Source: Paenibacillus mucilaginosus 3016 (GTDB lineage Bacteria > Bacillota > Bacilli > Paenibacillales > NBRC-103111). From it: a stretch of DNA of 64,000 nucleotides. A model generated the notes under the pieces. The model was not told the DNA's origin. It made no database searches and saw only the letters and a list, made by a program, of their open reading frames with translations. Numbering within the stretch: the stretch's first letter is position 1; the number at the start of each line of letters is the position of its first letter. Location of the stretch: positions 4,792,001 through 4,856,000 of the forward strand of contig NC_016935.1 in the NCBI RefSeq assembly GCF_000250655.1, read 5' to 3'. A program made the position numbers and the translations under genes. Positions 33,202 through 42,764 of this stretch are shown here, piece by piece.

Positions 33202-35367
33202 TCAGCTGCTGAAAGACGTTTGCTCTGCCTTTAGGTAATAAATCTTACTCGTAAAGTCGCCATGCAGCGGAGGAAGGATCAACCCCATGTGCATTAAACG
33301 GTCTCCGCCGTAAACCTCTCCGCTCTCTTCAAGGACATAATCATAACCCGCATTCAGCCCCTTCAGCCTCAGCCAACTTTGCGGCGGGTTCGGCTGTGCG
33401 AGCACCCGGAAGAAGCATACCAGCGCTTCCCTCTGATCCTCCGACACAAACATCCAGGCGGTTTCATTGCCGGCAAACGGACTCTTCAACCGGAAAAATT
33501 CACCCTGTTGAACGAGAGGCCGGAAGCGTTTGTAGCGGGTTACTTGTGCGGCAACCTGATCTTTCTCCTCTTCCGTAAACTTGGTAAGGTCAAGCTCGTA
33601 TCCAAAGTTTCCTGACATGGCTACATCGCCGCGGGTGGTGAGGGGAGTAAGGCGGCCCACCTGATGATTCGGTACAGCGGAAACGTGGGCTCCGATGGTG
33701 CTGATGGGATACACCATGCTTGTCCCATACTGAATTTTCAGCCGCTCGACCGCATCCGTATTATCGCTGGTCCAGGTTTGAGGCATGTAATAAAGCATCC
33801 CCGGGTCAAACCGGCCGCCGCCGCTCGCACAGCTTTCGAACAGAATGTGCGGAAAGGCAGATGTCAATCGTTCCAGCAGTTCATACAGGCCCAGCACATA
33901 ACGGTGGGCAATTTCCATTTGGCGTTCCGGCGGCGCTGCCGCGGACCCGATCTCCGAAAGCCCCCGATTCATATCCCATTTGATATAGGCAACCGGCACG
34001 GAGGAGAAAATCCGTGACAACGAGTCGAAGATATAGTCGCGAACCTCTTGGCGTGAGAAGTCCAGTACCAACTGGGTACGGGCCAGCGTTCTTCGCCGCC
34101 CTTCCACGTGCAGGCACCAGTCCGGATGTCTGCGGTAAAGGCCGCTGTCCGGCGAAACCATCTCGGGCTCTACCCAAAGTCCAAACTGCAGACCCTGACG
34201 GTTGATTCGCCCGGCGAGCTCGTTTAGGCCCTCGGGCAGCTTATTGCGGTCCTCCACCCAGTCGCCGAGTGAGGTTGTGTCATCGTTGCGCTTGCCGAAC
34301 CATCCGTCATCCAGCACAAACAGCTCGATCCCAAGCTCCGCCCCCGATTTGGCGATAGCCTCCAGCTTGTCCGCAGTAAAGTCAAAATAGGTTGCTTCCC
34401 AGTTGTTCACAAGAATCGGGCGTTCCTGGTCCCGGTGAACGCCTCTGCACAGCCGGGTGCGGTACAGCTTGTGATACGTTCGGGACATGGCGCCAAGTCC
34501 ATCCGCTGAATAGACCATAACGGCTTCCGGGGTCTGAAAGGAGGCTCCCCGCTCTAACTGCCAAGCAAACTCGAAGGGGTTAATTCCTATCGAGACGCGG
34601 ACACATCCCATCGAATCGACTTCGGCATCCGCCGTAAAGTTCCCGCTGTACACCAAGCTGAATCCATATACCTCACCTTGATCTTCGTTTGCCTCAGGAG
34701 ACAGCAGAGCGAGAAACGGATTGAGCTGGTGGCTGCTCATGCCCCGTCTGCTTTCGACCTTGAAGCTCCCCGGTCCAAGCGGCCGGCGTTCGATCTGCGT
34801 TTCCCGTGTCCAGGCTCCTGCGAGATACAGCATGTCATAATCGGACTTCTCCATATCGACGCTTGCACTCAGCGCCCGAAGAATCCGCAGGGATTCCTGA
34901 CCGCCGTTGATCAGCACTGCCGAACGGGTAATCGCATTACACCCGGCAAACACGGTGTAACGAAGCAGTACCTTCAGGCCCGAGTATTCGTCTGCCAGGG
35001 TTAACTCGAGCGTCTCCGCTTCATCTTCCGATTCCACGTACACGGAGGGAAGACCCTCCAGCTTGGGCTTCCCTGCGCTGATCCGGTAGTCCTGATAGAC
35101 CAGTTCCGTGATTCGGCTTCCGTCCGATAATTGGACCTGATAGGCAGGACTTCGAAAGTCCCCGCTTCCATACTGTGGATATTCCTGCGCGTACCGGTCC
35201 AGATTGGTGTGCGAATACACGCTGAAGTTCGAGAGATTGCTGTCCTCACGCAGCGGTTGGCCCCAATATACATGCACCGGGTACCCGTTTACGATTTGCA
35301 GGATATAGCTCGTGTCTTTCGCCTTAAGATGGAATGTTTGCGATTGTTCGTCAACTATGATTGGCAC
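33202..35367 (-). CDS. GH36 alpha-galactosidase
   Basis: 721-residue cytoplasmic enzyme that removes alpha-1,6-galactose from raffinose-type sugars or galactomanno-oligosaccharides. N-terminal beta-supersandwich, then the barrel with NNWEATYFDF, FVLDDGWFGKR, GLWVEPEMV, nucleophile D465 in YIKWDMNRG, ESCASGGGRFD, and acid/base in TWTSDNTDA (D535 or D538). The start is GTG (35367) behind a G-rich stretch. Heads an operon with the GH113 gene and is divergent from an AraC-type regulator. Confidence 0.95.
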   Translation of the reverse strand: MPIIVDEQSQTFHLKAKDTSYILQIVNGYPVHVYWGQPLREDSNLSNFSVYSHTNLDRYAQEYPQYGSGDFRSPAYQVQLSDGSRITELVYQDYRISAGKPKLEGLPSVYVESEDEAETLELTLADEYSGLKVLLRYTVFAGCNAITRSAVLINGGQESLRILRALSASVDMEKSDYDMLYLAGAWTRETQIERRPLGPGSFKVESRRGMSSHQLNPFLALLSPEANEDQGEVYGFSLVYSGNFTADAEVDSMGCVRVSIGINPFEFAWQLERGASFQTPEAVMVYSADGLGAMSRTYHKLYRTRLCRGVHRDQERPILVNNWEATYFDFTADKLEAIAKSGAELGIELFVLDDGWFGKRNDDTTSLGDWVEDRNKLPEGLNELAGRINRQGLQFGLWVEPEMVSPDSGLYRRHPDWCLHVEGRRRTLARTQLVLDFSRQEVRDYIFDSLSRIFSSVPVAYIKWDMNRGLSEIGSAAAPPERQMEIAHRYVLGLYELLERLTSAFPHILFESCASGGGRFDPGMLYYMPQTWTSDNTDAVERLKIQYGTSMVYPISTIGAHVSAVPNHQVGRLTPLTTRGDVAMSGNFGYELDLTKFTEEEKDQVAAQVTRYKRFRPLVQQGEFFRLKSPFAGNETAWMFVSEDQREALVCFFRVLAQPNPPQSWLRLKGLNAGYDYVLEESGEVYGGDRLMHMGLILPPLHGDFTSKIYYLKAEQTSFSS

Positions 35368-35403
35368 GTTTATAACCCCCCAGGTTCATCAAATGCTCAC
35401 TTC

Positions 35404-35432
35404 ATCTTAGCGCCCCGGATACAGCAAGGTAA
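35404..35432 (-). promoter_or_regulatory. Likely promoter of the alpha-galactosidase operon
   Basis: Minus strand TTACCT (35432-35427), 17-bp spacer, TAAGAT (35409-35404). Confidence 0.5.
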
Positions 35433-35457
35433 ATGGCAGCATACTTTATAAATATGG

Positions 35458-35463
35458 TATAAT
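35458..35463 (+). promoter_or_regulatory. Likely -10 box of the AraC-family gene
   Basis: TATAAT 36 nt before the start codon, with a poor -35 region, in an AT-rich block shared with the divergent galactosidase promoter; it may need activation. Confidence 0.45.
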
Positions 35464-35498
35464 GCTAGATAACCAAATTCTACGATCCGAGGAGTTCC

Positions 35499-36329
35499 AT
35501 GATCGAATACCTGCCTAAACATACGCATCACCGGGATCTGCACCTGAATCAGTATGGCATGGAGCAGTGCATTCCCGGTCACTATTTCGGTCCTGCGGTG
35601 AGGGACCACTATCTGATTCACTTCGTTTTGAGCGGCAGCGGGATGTTCGTGACTGGCCGTCAAACCCACCGGCTCTCGCAGGGTCAGGGCTTTCTGATCT
35701 GCCCCCACACCGTTACCTATTATCAGGCAGACTCTTTCCATCCCTGGAAATACTGCTGGATCGGTTTTTCGGGTCTGCAGGCCGAAATTTTTTTGAAGCA
35801 GGCGGGCCTGCACACCGATGCTCCCATCTTCAACTTTGATATGAACGAAGAGTGGGATACCTATTTCTCGGCCATCATGGAATCGAAGCAAACGCCCCGG
35901 GGGCGCGATCTCAAATTAACCGGGCTGCTCTATCTCATGCTGTCCCTTCTCGTTCAATGCAGCGCCACCACGGACTACACGGAGCTCGTCACGAACGACC
36001 GGAAGCAGTTCTATGTGAACCAGGTGCTTGATTTTATTGAAATGAATTATTCGAACCGGTTCTCTGTTAGCGATATAGCCGATTTTGTAGGATTAAACCG
36101 CAGTTACCTGTGTTCCTTGTTTAAGGATCACGTCCATTGCAGCATTCAGTCTTATCTGGTTCAATACCGGATTCAAAAAGCGTGTGAGCTTATGAAGCAG
36201 AGGGAGCTTTCCATTGGCGACATATCGCGCTCGGTAGGCTATGAGGATCCTCTTCTGTTCTCCAAAATGTTCAGGAAAGCAATGGGGGTTCCTCCCAAGC
36301 AGTACCGCACAGGCCTACTGATGGAGTAA
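35499..36329 (+). CDS. AraC-family regulator with cupin sensor domain (probable galactoside regulator)
   Basis: 276 residues. N-terminal cupin-type sensor (RDHYLIHFVLSGSGMFVTG, SFHPWKYCWIGFSG) of the MsmR/RafR kind and C-terminal double helix-turn-helix (VSDIADFVGLNRSYLCSLFKDHV, IGDISRSVGYEDPLLFSKMFRKAMG). Divergent from the GH36 gene with a 131-nt gap, the usual arrangement of an alpha-galactoside activator. Confidence 0.92.
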   Translation: MIEYLPKHTHHRDLHLNQYGMEQCIPGHYFGPAVRDHYLIHFVLSGSGMFVTGRQTHRLSQGQGFLICPHTVTYYQADSFHPWKYCWIGFSGLQAEIFLKQAGLHTDAPIFNFDMNEEWDTYFSAIMESKQTPRGRDLKLTGLLYLMLSLLVQCSATTDYTELVTNDRKQFYVNQVLDFIEMNYSNRFSVSDIADFVGLNRSYLCSLFKDHVHCSIQSYLVQYRIQKACELMKQRELSIGDISRSVGYEDPLLFSKMFRKAMGVPPKQYRTGLLME

Positions 36330-36390
36330 ACGCGCGCAGGCTTCCATATGGCATTAGGCTAGTTTATACCGACAGCCGGTTTGATCCGAA

Positions 36391-36434
36391 AAGACAAACT
36401 CCCAGGTTCCTATTCAGAACAAAGGAGTTTGTCT
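36391..36434 (-). terminator. Terminator of the GH26 gene
   Basis: AGACAAACTCC and GGAGTTTGTCT arms with a loop of about 21 nt; on the minus strand TTTTC follows. Confidence 0.6.
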
Positions 36435-36452
36435 GCAGTCGGAGTGTCCTTA

Positions 36453-37982
36453 TTATTTCGTGCCCCCGCCGGAAGCGGAGTCTTCTGCATCGCAGTTTGT
36501 GTACAAATCCGATGGCAATTCGTCAAGTGTAATGACGTAATCGTGGTTATAAACCTTATTCAGATGTGCAGCCGTATTCACAATGCCATCATTGATGATG
36601 CTGCCCGTCCATGTATTGAAGAAGCTCCAATCTGCTCCGTAAGCTTGCAGCAGATCCGGATCCGGAATCGGACCGTTCTCCGCGAGCGCGACGAGTTTTT
36701 TGTCGTTTACCAAAGAGAGCATGCTCTCATACTTGGCACTGATTGAATTATAATCTCCCGCAGGATTGTAAATATCGATGCTGGCCATATCCACGACATC
36801 ATCGCCTGGATACCAATCCGCCTTCTCGGAATTCCATACCCAAATGAGATTGTTCAAGCCGTGATCGTTCGTCAGGCGGTCGTACATGAGACGCCACAGT
36901 TGTTTCGTTGGTTCGGAACCTTTGGCGCCCCACCAAAACCAGCCTCCTTCCGCTTCGTGAAGCGGTCTCCACAGAACCGGCACACCCGCATCCTGTAAGC
37001 GCTTTAACTGAAATGCGATCGCGTCGATATCGCGGATCAGAAGTTGATAGTCCTCCGAATCCGGATTCTCCAGAGCGTACTGCACATCGAAGGTTGTGAA
37101 CTCGGTGTAGAAACCTCTCCACCATTCTTTACCCGGCTCGTTATAGAGTCCCGTGGGTGCGTTCCAGTGCCAGCAAAGCGCCACGATGCCTCCGCGGTCC
37201 TTGTACCAGCTGATCATCTTTTCGACTTCATTCGAAGAGGCGCCATACTCCACACGCGAAGGGGAATAATCCATCAGATCGGTTGAGAAAATAGCGGGTA
37301 ACTTACCGGTTTGCTGGTTAATCCATTCGATGCTTGAGAGCTCCTGCTGACCGGAAATGATTTTATTGCCATACTGGCTAACCAGATAATTCATCAATGC
37401 TCTCGTTTCCTTCGTTGCATTCGGGTTAGTAAGCGAACTCTTGACGTCATGATCGTCAGGCGCAGCTGCAGCAGTTAACTTAATGTAGTCGATGTAATAA
37501 TATCCCCAGTACGGTTCAATCACAATCGTGTTGGTTCCTGCCTGGAGCATCACTTTGCCGCCCGACACCTCAACGAAATTACTCGCTGCGGCTAACGATA
37601 CTTCGGATGTTGCTCCATTGACGACCAAGTGCGTCTTCTTGTCTCCGAAAGGGGCGCTATAGCCGATTGATATATCGTACAGTTCTGGAGCCGCTGCGTT
37701 GTAAGTAAGCGTAACCGATCCGTCGCTCTGGAACGATGCATACCCACTGCCGGAGTAACCGGTTCCTTCTGTGCCGATCGATACGCTGTCTTTCAGTATG
37801 CCGTTTTCGGCCTCAAGCTTGATGCCCTCCGCGGACGGGCTGGCCGGAGCGGCTTTCACGACTCTTTTCCCTTCATCAACATTCGCTGCATGAATGGCTG
37901 AATGGGAACCCACCGATCCTAGCAGCGAAGCAATCAACGCCAAACGAATCATACCCGAAGCCTTCCTCGACCATGGAATCAC
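36453..37982 (-). CDS. Secreted GH26 beta-mannanase with CBM35-like domain
   Basis: 509 residues. A signal peptide (LALIASLLGSVGSHSAIHAA) is followed by a carbohydrate-binding module of CBM35 type (about 54-172: KLEAENGIL, GYSGSGYASF, WGYYYIDYIKL) and a GH26 domain (about 190-490). Acid/base E343 lies in WRPLHEAEGGWFWWG, nucleophile E435 in ALAENGPIPD. It would cut mannan or galactomannan outside the cell. The start is GTG 37982 behind TAAGGAGG. Last gene of the low-GC mannan island; the palindrome at 38077-38092 lies in its promoter region. Confidence 0.93.
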   Translation of the reverse strand: MIPWSRKASGMIRLALIASLLGSVGSHSAIHAANVDEGKRVVKAAPASPSAEGIKLEAENGILKDSVSIGTEGTGYSGSGYASFQSDGSVTLTYNAAAPELYDISIGYSAPFGDKKTHLVVNGATSEVSLAAASNFVEVSGGKVMLQAGTNTIVIEPYWGYYYIDYIKLTAAAAPDDHDVKSSLTNPNATKETRALMNYLVSQYGNKIISGQQELSSIEWINQQTGKLPAIFSTDLMDYSPSRVEYGASSNEVEKMISWYKDRGGIVALCWHWNAPTGLYNEPGKEWWRGFYTEFTTFDVQYALENPDSEDYQLLIRDIDAIAFQLKRLQDAGVPVLWRPLHEAEGGWFWWGAKGSEPTKQLWRLMYDRLTNDHGLNNLIWVWNSEKADWYPGDDVVDMASIDIYNPAGDYNSISAKYESMLSLVNDKKLVALAENGPIPDPDLLQAYGADWSFFNTWTGSIINDGIVNTAAHLNKVYNHDYVITLDELPSDLYTNCDAEDSASGGGTK

Positions 37983-38076
37983 CGTATTTATTCCTCCTTA
38001 TTGCTTTGTAATAGAAGCCTTCCCCTCATTGAATCCGCTTTCTTAAAAGGATTAAACACCGCCATTCTTTGTTTAT

Positions 38077-38092
38077 TTGTTTTCGAAAACAA
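38077..38092. promoter_or_regulatory. Palindromic operator candidate upstream of GH26
   Basis: TTGTTTTCGAAAACAA, a perfect 16-bp palindrome centred on CG, the style of LacI/CcpA-type sites but not a good cre match. It lies 95-110 nt before the start codon. Confidence 0.45.
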
Positions 38093-38211
38093 TACGATCG
38101 CCGGCAAATCAAGCGTATCATCCTGTCTGGGTAAAGGTAACCGGAGAAATCCGACATTCCTCATATAAAAATGAGTGTTTTTCGGATGAATCATCAACGG
38201 TACCGATCACC

Positions 38212-38256
38212 AAAAAAGCAGCCGTTTCTGTTATGAGAAACGGCTGCCCAATTTTT
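38212..38256 (-). terminator. Intrinsic terminator downstream of selO
   Basis: GCAGCCGTTTCT and AGAAACGGCTGC, 12-bp perfect stem with a 6-nt loop; six A on the left give the T-tract on the minus strand, and ATTTTT on the right may also serve the plus strand. Confidence 0.8.
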
Positions 38257-38271
38257 ACTTGACCTCACTCG

Positions 38272-38311
38272 GACGCAAACCAGGGCCTCGTAGGAGACCC
38301 TGGTTTGCGTC
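38272..38311. repeat. Perfect 14-bp inverted repeat after selO
   Basis: GACGCAAACCAGGG and CCCTGGTTTGCGTC with a 12-nt loop, 15 nt after the selO stop codon and before the true terminator. No T-tract, so it is more likely an mRNA 3' stabiliser or a protein site. Confidence 0.7.
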
Positions 38312-38325
38312 TGTGCGCTTCGGGA

Positions 38326-39801
38326 TCAAGTCCCGCAGTAGGTGCGGTATGGCCGGGTGGAATCCGCCGGAAGCGAGCAGTACCCTTCCTGTTCCGGCGT
38401 GTAGGCATAAGGCTTCGTGACCGCTTCGAGCAGCCGATGCATCACGCTGAAATCCCCGTCGTTCTCCGCGGCTTCCAGCGCTTCTTCGACCCGGTGGTTG
38501 CGGGGAATGACCGCGGGATTGCTGCTGCGCATCAGCTCGCGCGAGGCGGCTTCGGTCTCCTGCTGCCGGCCGAGCCTTGCCTTCCACTGCTCCTGCCAAC
38601 GGGCAAACTCTTCGGTGCCGAACAAAGTCTCCGCTCCCTGCTGCCCCAGCGTCAGCGCGCGGAACGTATTGGTGTAGTCCGCCCGGTGCTCGTGCATCAG
38701 CCGGAGCAGGCCGTCGACCAAAGCTTCGTCCTCCGGTTCTTCGCCGAAGAGGCCCAGCTTGGCCCGCATCCCCGCCAGCCAATGGCTCTGGTACAAGCCG
38801 TTGAACTGCGAGATCGCCTCCTCCGCCAGCTTGACCGCCTGCTCGTCATCCTCGTGAAGAAGCGGCAGCAGCGTTTCGGCGAAGCGGGCCAGGTTCCAGC
38901 CCCCGATCCGCGGCTGGTTGCGGTAGGCGTAGCGGCCCTGCGAGTCGATGGAACTGAATACCGTCGCCGGGTCGTAGGTGTCCATGAAGGCACATGGACC
39001 GTAGTCAATGGTCTCTCCGCTGATCGTCATGTTGTCGGTGTTCATGACGCCGTGGATGAAGCCGGCCAGCATCCACTTCGCGATCAGCGCCGCCTGGCGC
39101 TGAACGACGCCCTTCAGCAGCGAGAGATAGCGGTCGTCATCCTTCGGAATCTCCGGATAATGCCGCTCCAGCGTATAATCCGCCAGGGCACGGAGATCCT
39201 CCGTATTGCCCCGCGCGGCTGCATACTGGAAGGTGCCTACCCGGATGTGGCTGGCCGCAACACGGGTCAGCACCGCACCCGGCAGGTCCCTCTCCCGCGT
39301 CACCGGCTGTCCGGTGGAAGCAACGGCCAGGCTGCGGGTCGTCGGAATCCCAAGGGCATGCATCGCCTCACTGATGATGTATTCGCGCAGCATCGGGCCC
39401 AGCGCAGCCCGACCGTCGCCGCCGCGGGAGTACGGCGTGCGGCCGGAGCCCTTCAGCTGAATATCGACCCGCTTGCCGCCCGGCGTAATCTGTTCGCCGA
39501 GCAGCAGCGCACGGCCGTCGCCGAGCATCGTGAAGTGCCCGAACTGGTGCCCGCAGTAAGCCTGGGCCAGCGGCCTGGCCCCATCGGGTACGCGGCTGCC
39601 GGCGAAGATCTCGGCTCCTTCGGCGCTCTGCAGGGCTTCCGGATTCAAGCCCAGGGAGACGGCTAGAGAGCGGTTCAGCATAACGAGCTCCGGGGAGCGG
39701 ACCGCCGAAGGCCCCTGTTCGGAGAAGAAAGCCTCCGGCAGCCGGGCATAGCTGTTATCGAAGTTCCATCCGGATTCTATAATGGCATGATTCTCAGTCA
39801 T
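38326..39801 (-). CDS. selO: SelO-family protein adenylyltransferase (YdiU)
   Basis: 491-residue pseudokinase-fold enzyme that transfers AMP from ATP to protein hydroxyls, linked in E. coli to oxidative stress. Family blocks are [78 protein letters not shown] and the extreme C-terminal TYCGT, where cysteine takes the place of the eukaryotic selenocysteine. AAGGAG lies just before ATG 39801. Single-gene unit with its own terminator. Confidence 0.95.
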   Translation of the reverse strand: MTENHAIIESGWNFDNSYARLPEAFFSEQGPSAVRSPELVMLNRSLAVSLGLNPEALQSAEGAEIFAGSRVPDGARPLAQAYCGHQFGHFTMLGDGRALLLGEQITPGGKRVDIQLKGSGRTPYSRGGDGRAALGPMLREYIISEAMHALGIPTTRSLAVASTGQPVTRERDLPGAVLTRVAASHIRVGTFQYAAARGNTEDLRALADYTLERHYPEIPKDDDRYLSLLKGVVQRQAALIAKWMLAGFIHGVMNTDNMTISGETIDYGPCAFMDTYDPATVFSSIDSQGRYAYRNQPRIGGWNLARFAETLLPLLHEDDEQAVKLAEEAISQFNGLYQSHWLAGMRAKLGLFGEEPEDEALVDGLLRLMHEHRADYTNTFRALTLGQQGAETLFGTEEFARWQEQWKARLGRQQETEAASRELMRSSNPAVIPRNHRVEEALEAAENDGDFSVMHRLLEAVTKPYAYTPEQEGYCSLPADSTRPYRTYCGT

Positions 39802-40175
39802 TGGTTCTCCTTTTTATCCTGGGTATGGATAGGTTATAGTATACTGCTTCGGATTCCCTCAGCAGGCAATCCCTGGTAGTGTTTGTTTCTTTGCACTTAT
39901 TATACCCCCTGCGGCATGGGGTGACGCCTGATCCGGCTTGCGGCGCGGCGGACAGCCATCGTGCGCTGCCGGTCACAGGAAGAATCTTCCCTACTAGTAA
40001 CCATACTACATTGCTTGGCATGCCGCCAGCGTTGAACCCGTTTGAGATTCGCCAACGAACTCTTCCCCTTGCAACAGCAGGACCTTCCTTCCCCCATCGT
40101 ACGACAAAAGCCCAGCTCTGCGCCTGTTCGCAGAACTGGGCCTTCACATGTATTCGAAGCGCCGAGCTTACTGCT
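39802..40175. other. Intergenic region between selO and the large pectate lyase
   Basis: Includes a probable selO promoter region with TATACT/TATAAC (about 39833-39845), AT-rich sequence to 39905 and the pectate lyase terminator. No gene supported. Confidence 0.5.
40105..40144 (-). terminator. Terminator of the large pectate lyase gene
   Basis: GCCCAG-CT-CTGCG and CGCAG-AA-CTGGGC arms; minus strand continues with TTTTG. Confidence 0.65.
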
Positions 40176-42491
40176 CTACTCGCCGCTGCGCTTGGTTTCG
40201 GTGTTCCCTTCCAAGGTAATGCCCGAGAAGCGGGCCGTATTGTAATTGACGATGTCACTCGAGTTTTTGGCGGCATCCACCGCAAAGCCGATATACAGCT
40301 TCTCGCTCATCGGAATGTCGGCCGAACCTACCTCAGTCCACTGGACTCCGTCCGCCGAGGCATAACCGGTGAGGACCTCCCCTTTGCGCTCGATCTTGAG
40401 CCAGTAAGGGATCGTCGTCCCCTTCAAGGCCGGCAGACCGGCATCCTCCGGGAAGTCGGTCTCGCCCGGAGCGGCGATCGTTTCACCCTGCTTCAAGCGT
40501 GATGAGAAGAAGACGCCGTAAGGCGAGCCTTCATCCGCCTTGACCACGGAAGCGCTGATCAGCGCGGTCGGCGAATCGGGCTCGAGGCTTTGGCGGATCA
40601 TCAGGCCGGAGAGGGCGTTGTTGTCGACCATGGTCAACGAGTCGATCCGGGCGGTCAGGGAGGCATCCCCGGTTACTTCGCGGTAGGCGAACTGGAACGC
40701 ATCCGCCGTCCCGAATATCCGCCCTGCGCCTTTGACCGTGATTCCGTCTGCGGTGACCGCCGCATTGCCCTCAATCCCCACGCTGCCGATATCCTTGGAG
40801 GTCCATGCGCCCGTCTGCTTCATGACGTTGACATGAATCGGCATCGACGTCGTCTGGGTCTCGTTGCCCTCCTTGTCAACCGCTTTGGCGGATACGAACC
40901 ATGTCCCTTCCGGCGCATCCCTCCACGTGTAATCAAAGGAGCCGCCGCTCGACACGCCGATCAGCACATCATTGCGGTAATATTCGACCTTGGCGATCCG
41001 GTGCTTGTCCTGCAGCTTCACGTTCAGGCGGATCGGGCTGCCGGCCTTGTGAACGCTGTTCAGCTCAGGAGAGCGCAGCTCGACCTCCGGATTGGACGGC
41101 GCATGGTTCATGTCGACCAGCGAATTCAAATACAGCTCGAGGTTCGAATAACCGGAAGCGGTAATGAATCTGCCGTCCTGCGTGTCTGCCGCATTCAGCC
41201 CCTGCTTCGCTTCCCAGGCATCCGGCATCCCGTCATGGTCCGTATCCGCCGGCGCAGGAAGTGACTTCAGCTGCGGAAAGCCGCCTGCTTCCCATTCGTT
41301 ATTGATGAGCCGGCCGGTCCCCTGCTTCACATCACGGACGATCCGGGCATCGGCCGCGTCCCTGCGAGGATACGTCGCCCCGGCCTTGGCCAGCACTTCC
41401 TGATAGGCTTGTCCGGCAGGCCGAATGTTCAGCGTGTCATGCCCGGCTACCTCGTAAGGTGCGTCTGAGAATTCGGTTCCGCTTTTGACTTCCTGAATTC
41501 CGAGCGTGTTGTCCGCCGTGACCGCCGTATTGCCGTGCATGGTGTTGCCGGCGATATGAAACCAGCTCAGCTTCCCGTCCTGTCCGGGACTCACCAGACG
41601 CTCCTTGACGTTCTCGTACGTGGAAGGTCCCGGTTTGTAATAGTTGCCGATGACGTTGGTCTTCTGGTCGTTGCCGCCATAAGTGGAGTTGAAGCCCCAG
41701 TTGTAGATGACATTATTCACGAGATCCGTGCTTCCGACCGGATACACCTTGTTCCCTCCGTTGCCCAGTGCCGGTGCCCGGCTGACGTGGCTCGCGATCA
41801 GGTTGTTCGAGAAGGTGGCATTGCCTCCGCCCCAGATGCCCCCGTACCCGTGCCGCCCCTTGACATGGCCCGAGATCAGCAGGCTCTCGCTGATGATGCT
41901 CCACTGCACGGTCGTTTCGGCGTTGCGGTACATCGACAGGGTCTCATCTACCGACCAGCTCGCCGAGATGTGATCAATGATCGCATTCTTGACATCCCGC
42001 CCGCCGAAGGCGTCCGGCTCCGCATCCTTATGCTCGCTGCCCGGTCTGAACCGGAGGTAGCGTACGATCAGGTTCTCCGAACCCGAGATGTCCGTGCCAT
42101 AGCCGGCTACCGCGATGCCGTCCCCCGGAGCCGTCTGCCCAGCGATCGTCAGGTTCTTCTGATTGATCTTCAGCGGCTGCTTCAGATGAATCGTACCCGA
42201 CAGCCGGAAAACCACCGTCCGGTTCCCCTGGGAAACCGCATCCCTCAGGGAGCCGGGAATCGGTGTTTCCCCTGCCTCGTAGTCTTCGAGTGTAGTGACT
42301 TCATATACCTCGCCGCCGCGGCCGCCGCTTGCGTACATGCCTCCGCCTTCCGCACCCGGGAAAGCCGGCACCTTAGCGGTAGCCGCTGCCGCTGCCTCAG
42401 CCTGCCCTGAGCCTCCGGAGAAGCCGCCGCCCGTTAGGCCTGCCGCCACCAGGGATGCGGCTGTGATCCCCAACCAGATCTTTCGATTCAT
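40176..42491 (-). CDS. Secreted multidomain pectate lyase
   Basis: 771 residues. Signal peptide, then a parallel beta-helix region (about 35-430) with AFPGAEGGGMYASGGRGGEVYEVTTLED, GSLRDAV, NLTIAGQTAPGDGIAV, NLIVRYLRFRPG and IDHISASWSVDETLS, typical of PL1-type pectate trisaccharide-lyase relatives. Next comes a calcium-loop motif DTDHDGMPDAWE, an Ig-like module (SPIRLNVKLQDKHRIAKVEYYRNDVLIG) and a C-terminal jelly-roll of about 190 residues (DASLTARIDSLTMVDNNALSGLMIRQS) like DUF1349/laminin-G domains. ATG 42491 has AAGGAGGA 8 nt upstream. Acts on pectin with the enzymes at 6578 and 8133, though not linked to them. Confidence 0.88.
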   Translation of the reverse strand: MNRKIWLGITAASLVAAGLTGGGFSGGSGQAEAAAAATAKVPAFPGAEGGGMYASGGRGGEVYEVTTLEDYEAGETPIPGSLRDAVSQGNRTVVFRLSGTIHLKQPLKINQKNLTIAGQTAPGDGIAVAGYGTDISGSENLIVRYLRFRPGSEHKDAEPDAFGGRDVKNAIIDHISASWSVDETLSMYRNAETTVQWSIISESLLISGHVKGRHGYGGIWGGGNATFSNNLIASHVSRAPALGNGGNKVYPVGSTDLVNNVIYNWGFNSTYGGNDQKTNVIGNYYKPGPSTYENVKERLVSPGQDGKLSWFHIAGNTMHGNTAVTADNTLGIQEVKSGTEFSDAPYEVAGHDTLNIRPAGQAYQEVLAKAGATYPRRDAADARIVRDVKQGTGRLINNEWEAGGFPQLKSLPAPADTDHDGMPDAWEAKQGLNAADTQDGRFITASGYSNLELYLNSLVDMNHAPSNPEVELRSPELNSVHKAGSPIRLNVKLQDKHRIAKVEYYRNDVLIGVSSGGSFDYTWRDAPEGTWFVSAKAVDKEGNETQTTSMPIHVNVMKQTGAWTSKDIGSVGIEGNAAVTADGITVKGAGRIFGTADAFQFAYREVTGDASLTARIDSLTMVDNNALSGLMIRQSLEPDSPTALISASVVKADEGSPYGVFFSSRLKQGETIAAPGETDFPEDAGLPALKGTTIPYWLKIERKGEVLTGYASADGVQWTEVGSADIPMSEKLYIGFAVDAAKNSSDIVNYNTARFSGITLEGNTETKRSGE

Positions 42492-42764
42492 CGTGTCGTC
42501 CTCCTTCGTAGGTATGTTCCCTGCCCTGCTGCCTGTCGTTCTGGTCCTCCTTCCTGTCCCTCCTTCCTGCTCCTGCTTCCCATTATTCACGCTCCTTCCG
42601 CTTCAGGCTATATCTCCCGGACAACCGGATGGCCTAACCATAACACGGTTGTACGCTGTCCCTCCGTGTAGCTCTCAAGCAACTTCATGTGCAGGAGGCA
42701 ACCAGCCCGTGCAAAAGAGGCCCCGCCCCATCATCTGGGGGCCGGAGCCCTGCTTATGCGCAAA
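42492..42764 (-). other. Purine-rich leader and terminator region
   Basis: Read on the minus strand, 42500-42600 holds several AGGAGG/AAGGAGG-like words before the real start of the pectate lyase. The terminator of the half-MFS gene lies at 42713-42750. Confidence 0.45.
42713..42750 (-). terminator. Terminator of the half-MFS gene
   Basis: GGCTCCGGCCCC and GGGGCGGGGCC arms, then TCTTTT on the minus strand. Confidence 0.65.

Larger units (their letters stand above)
37983..38325. other. Intergenic region between GH26 and selO
   Basis: Contains a 16-bp palindrome (38077-38092) upstream of the GH26 gene, the terminator at 38212-38256 and a perfect 14-bp inverted repeat at 38272-38311 just after selO. 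No supported gene. Confidence 0.6.

Noticed and set aside
38305..39666. 453-codon plus-strand open frame
   Set aside because: Antisense shadow of selO, whose family motifs are complete.
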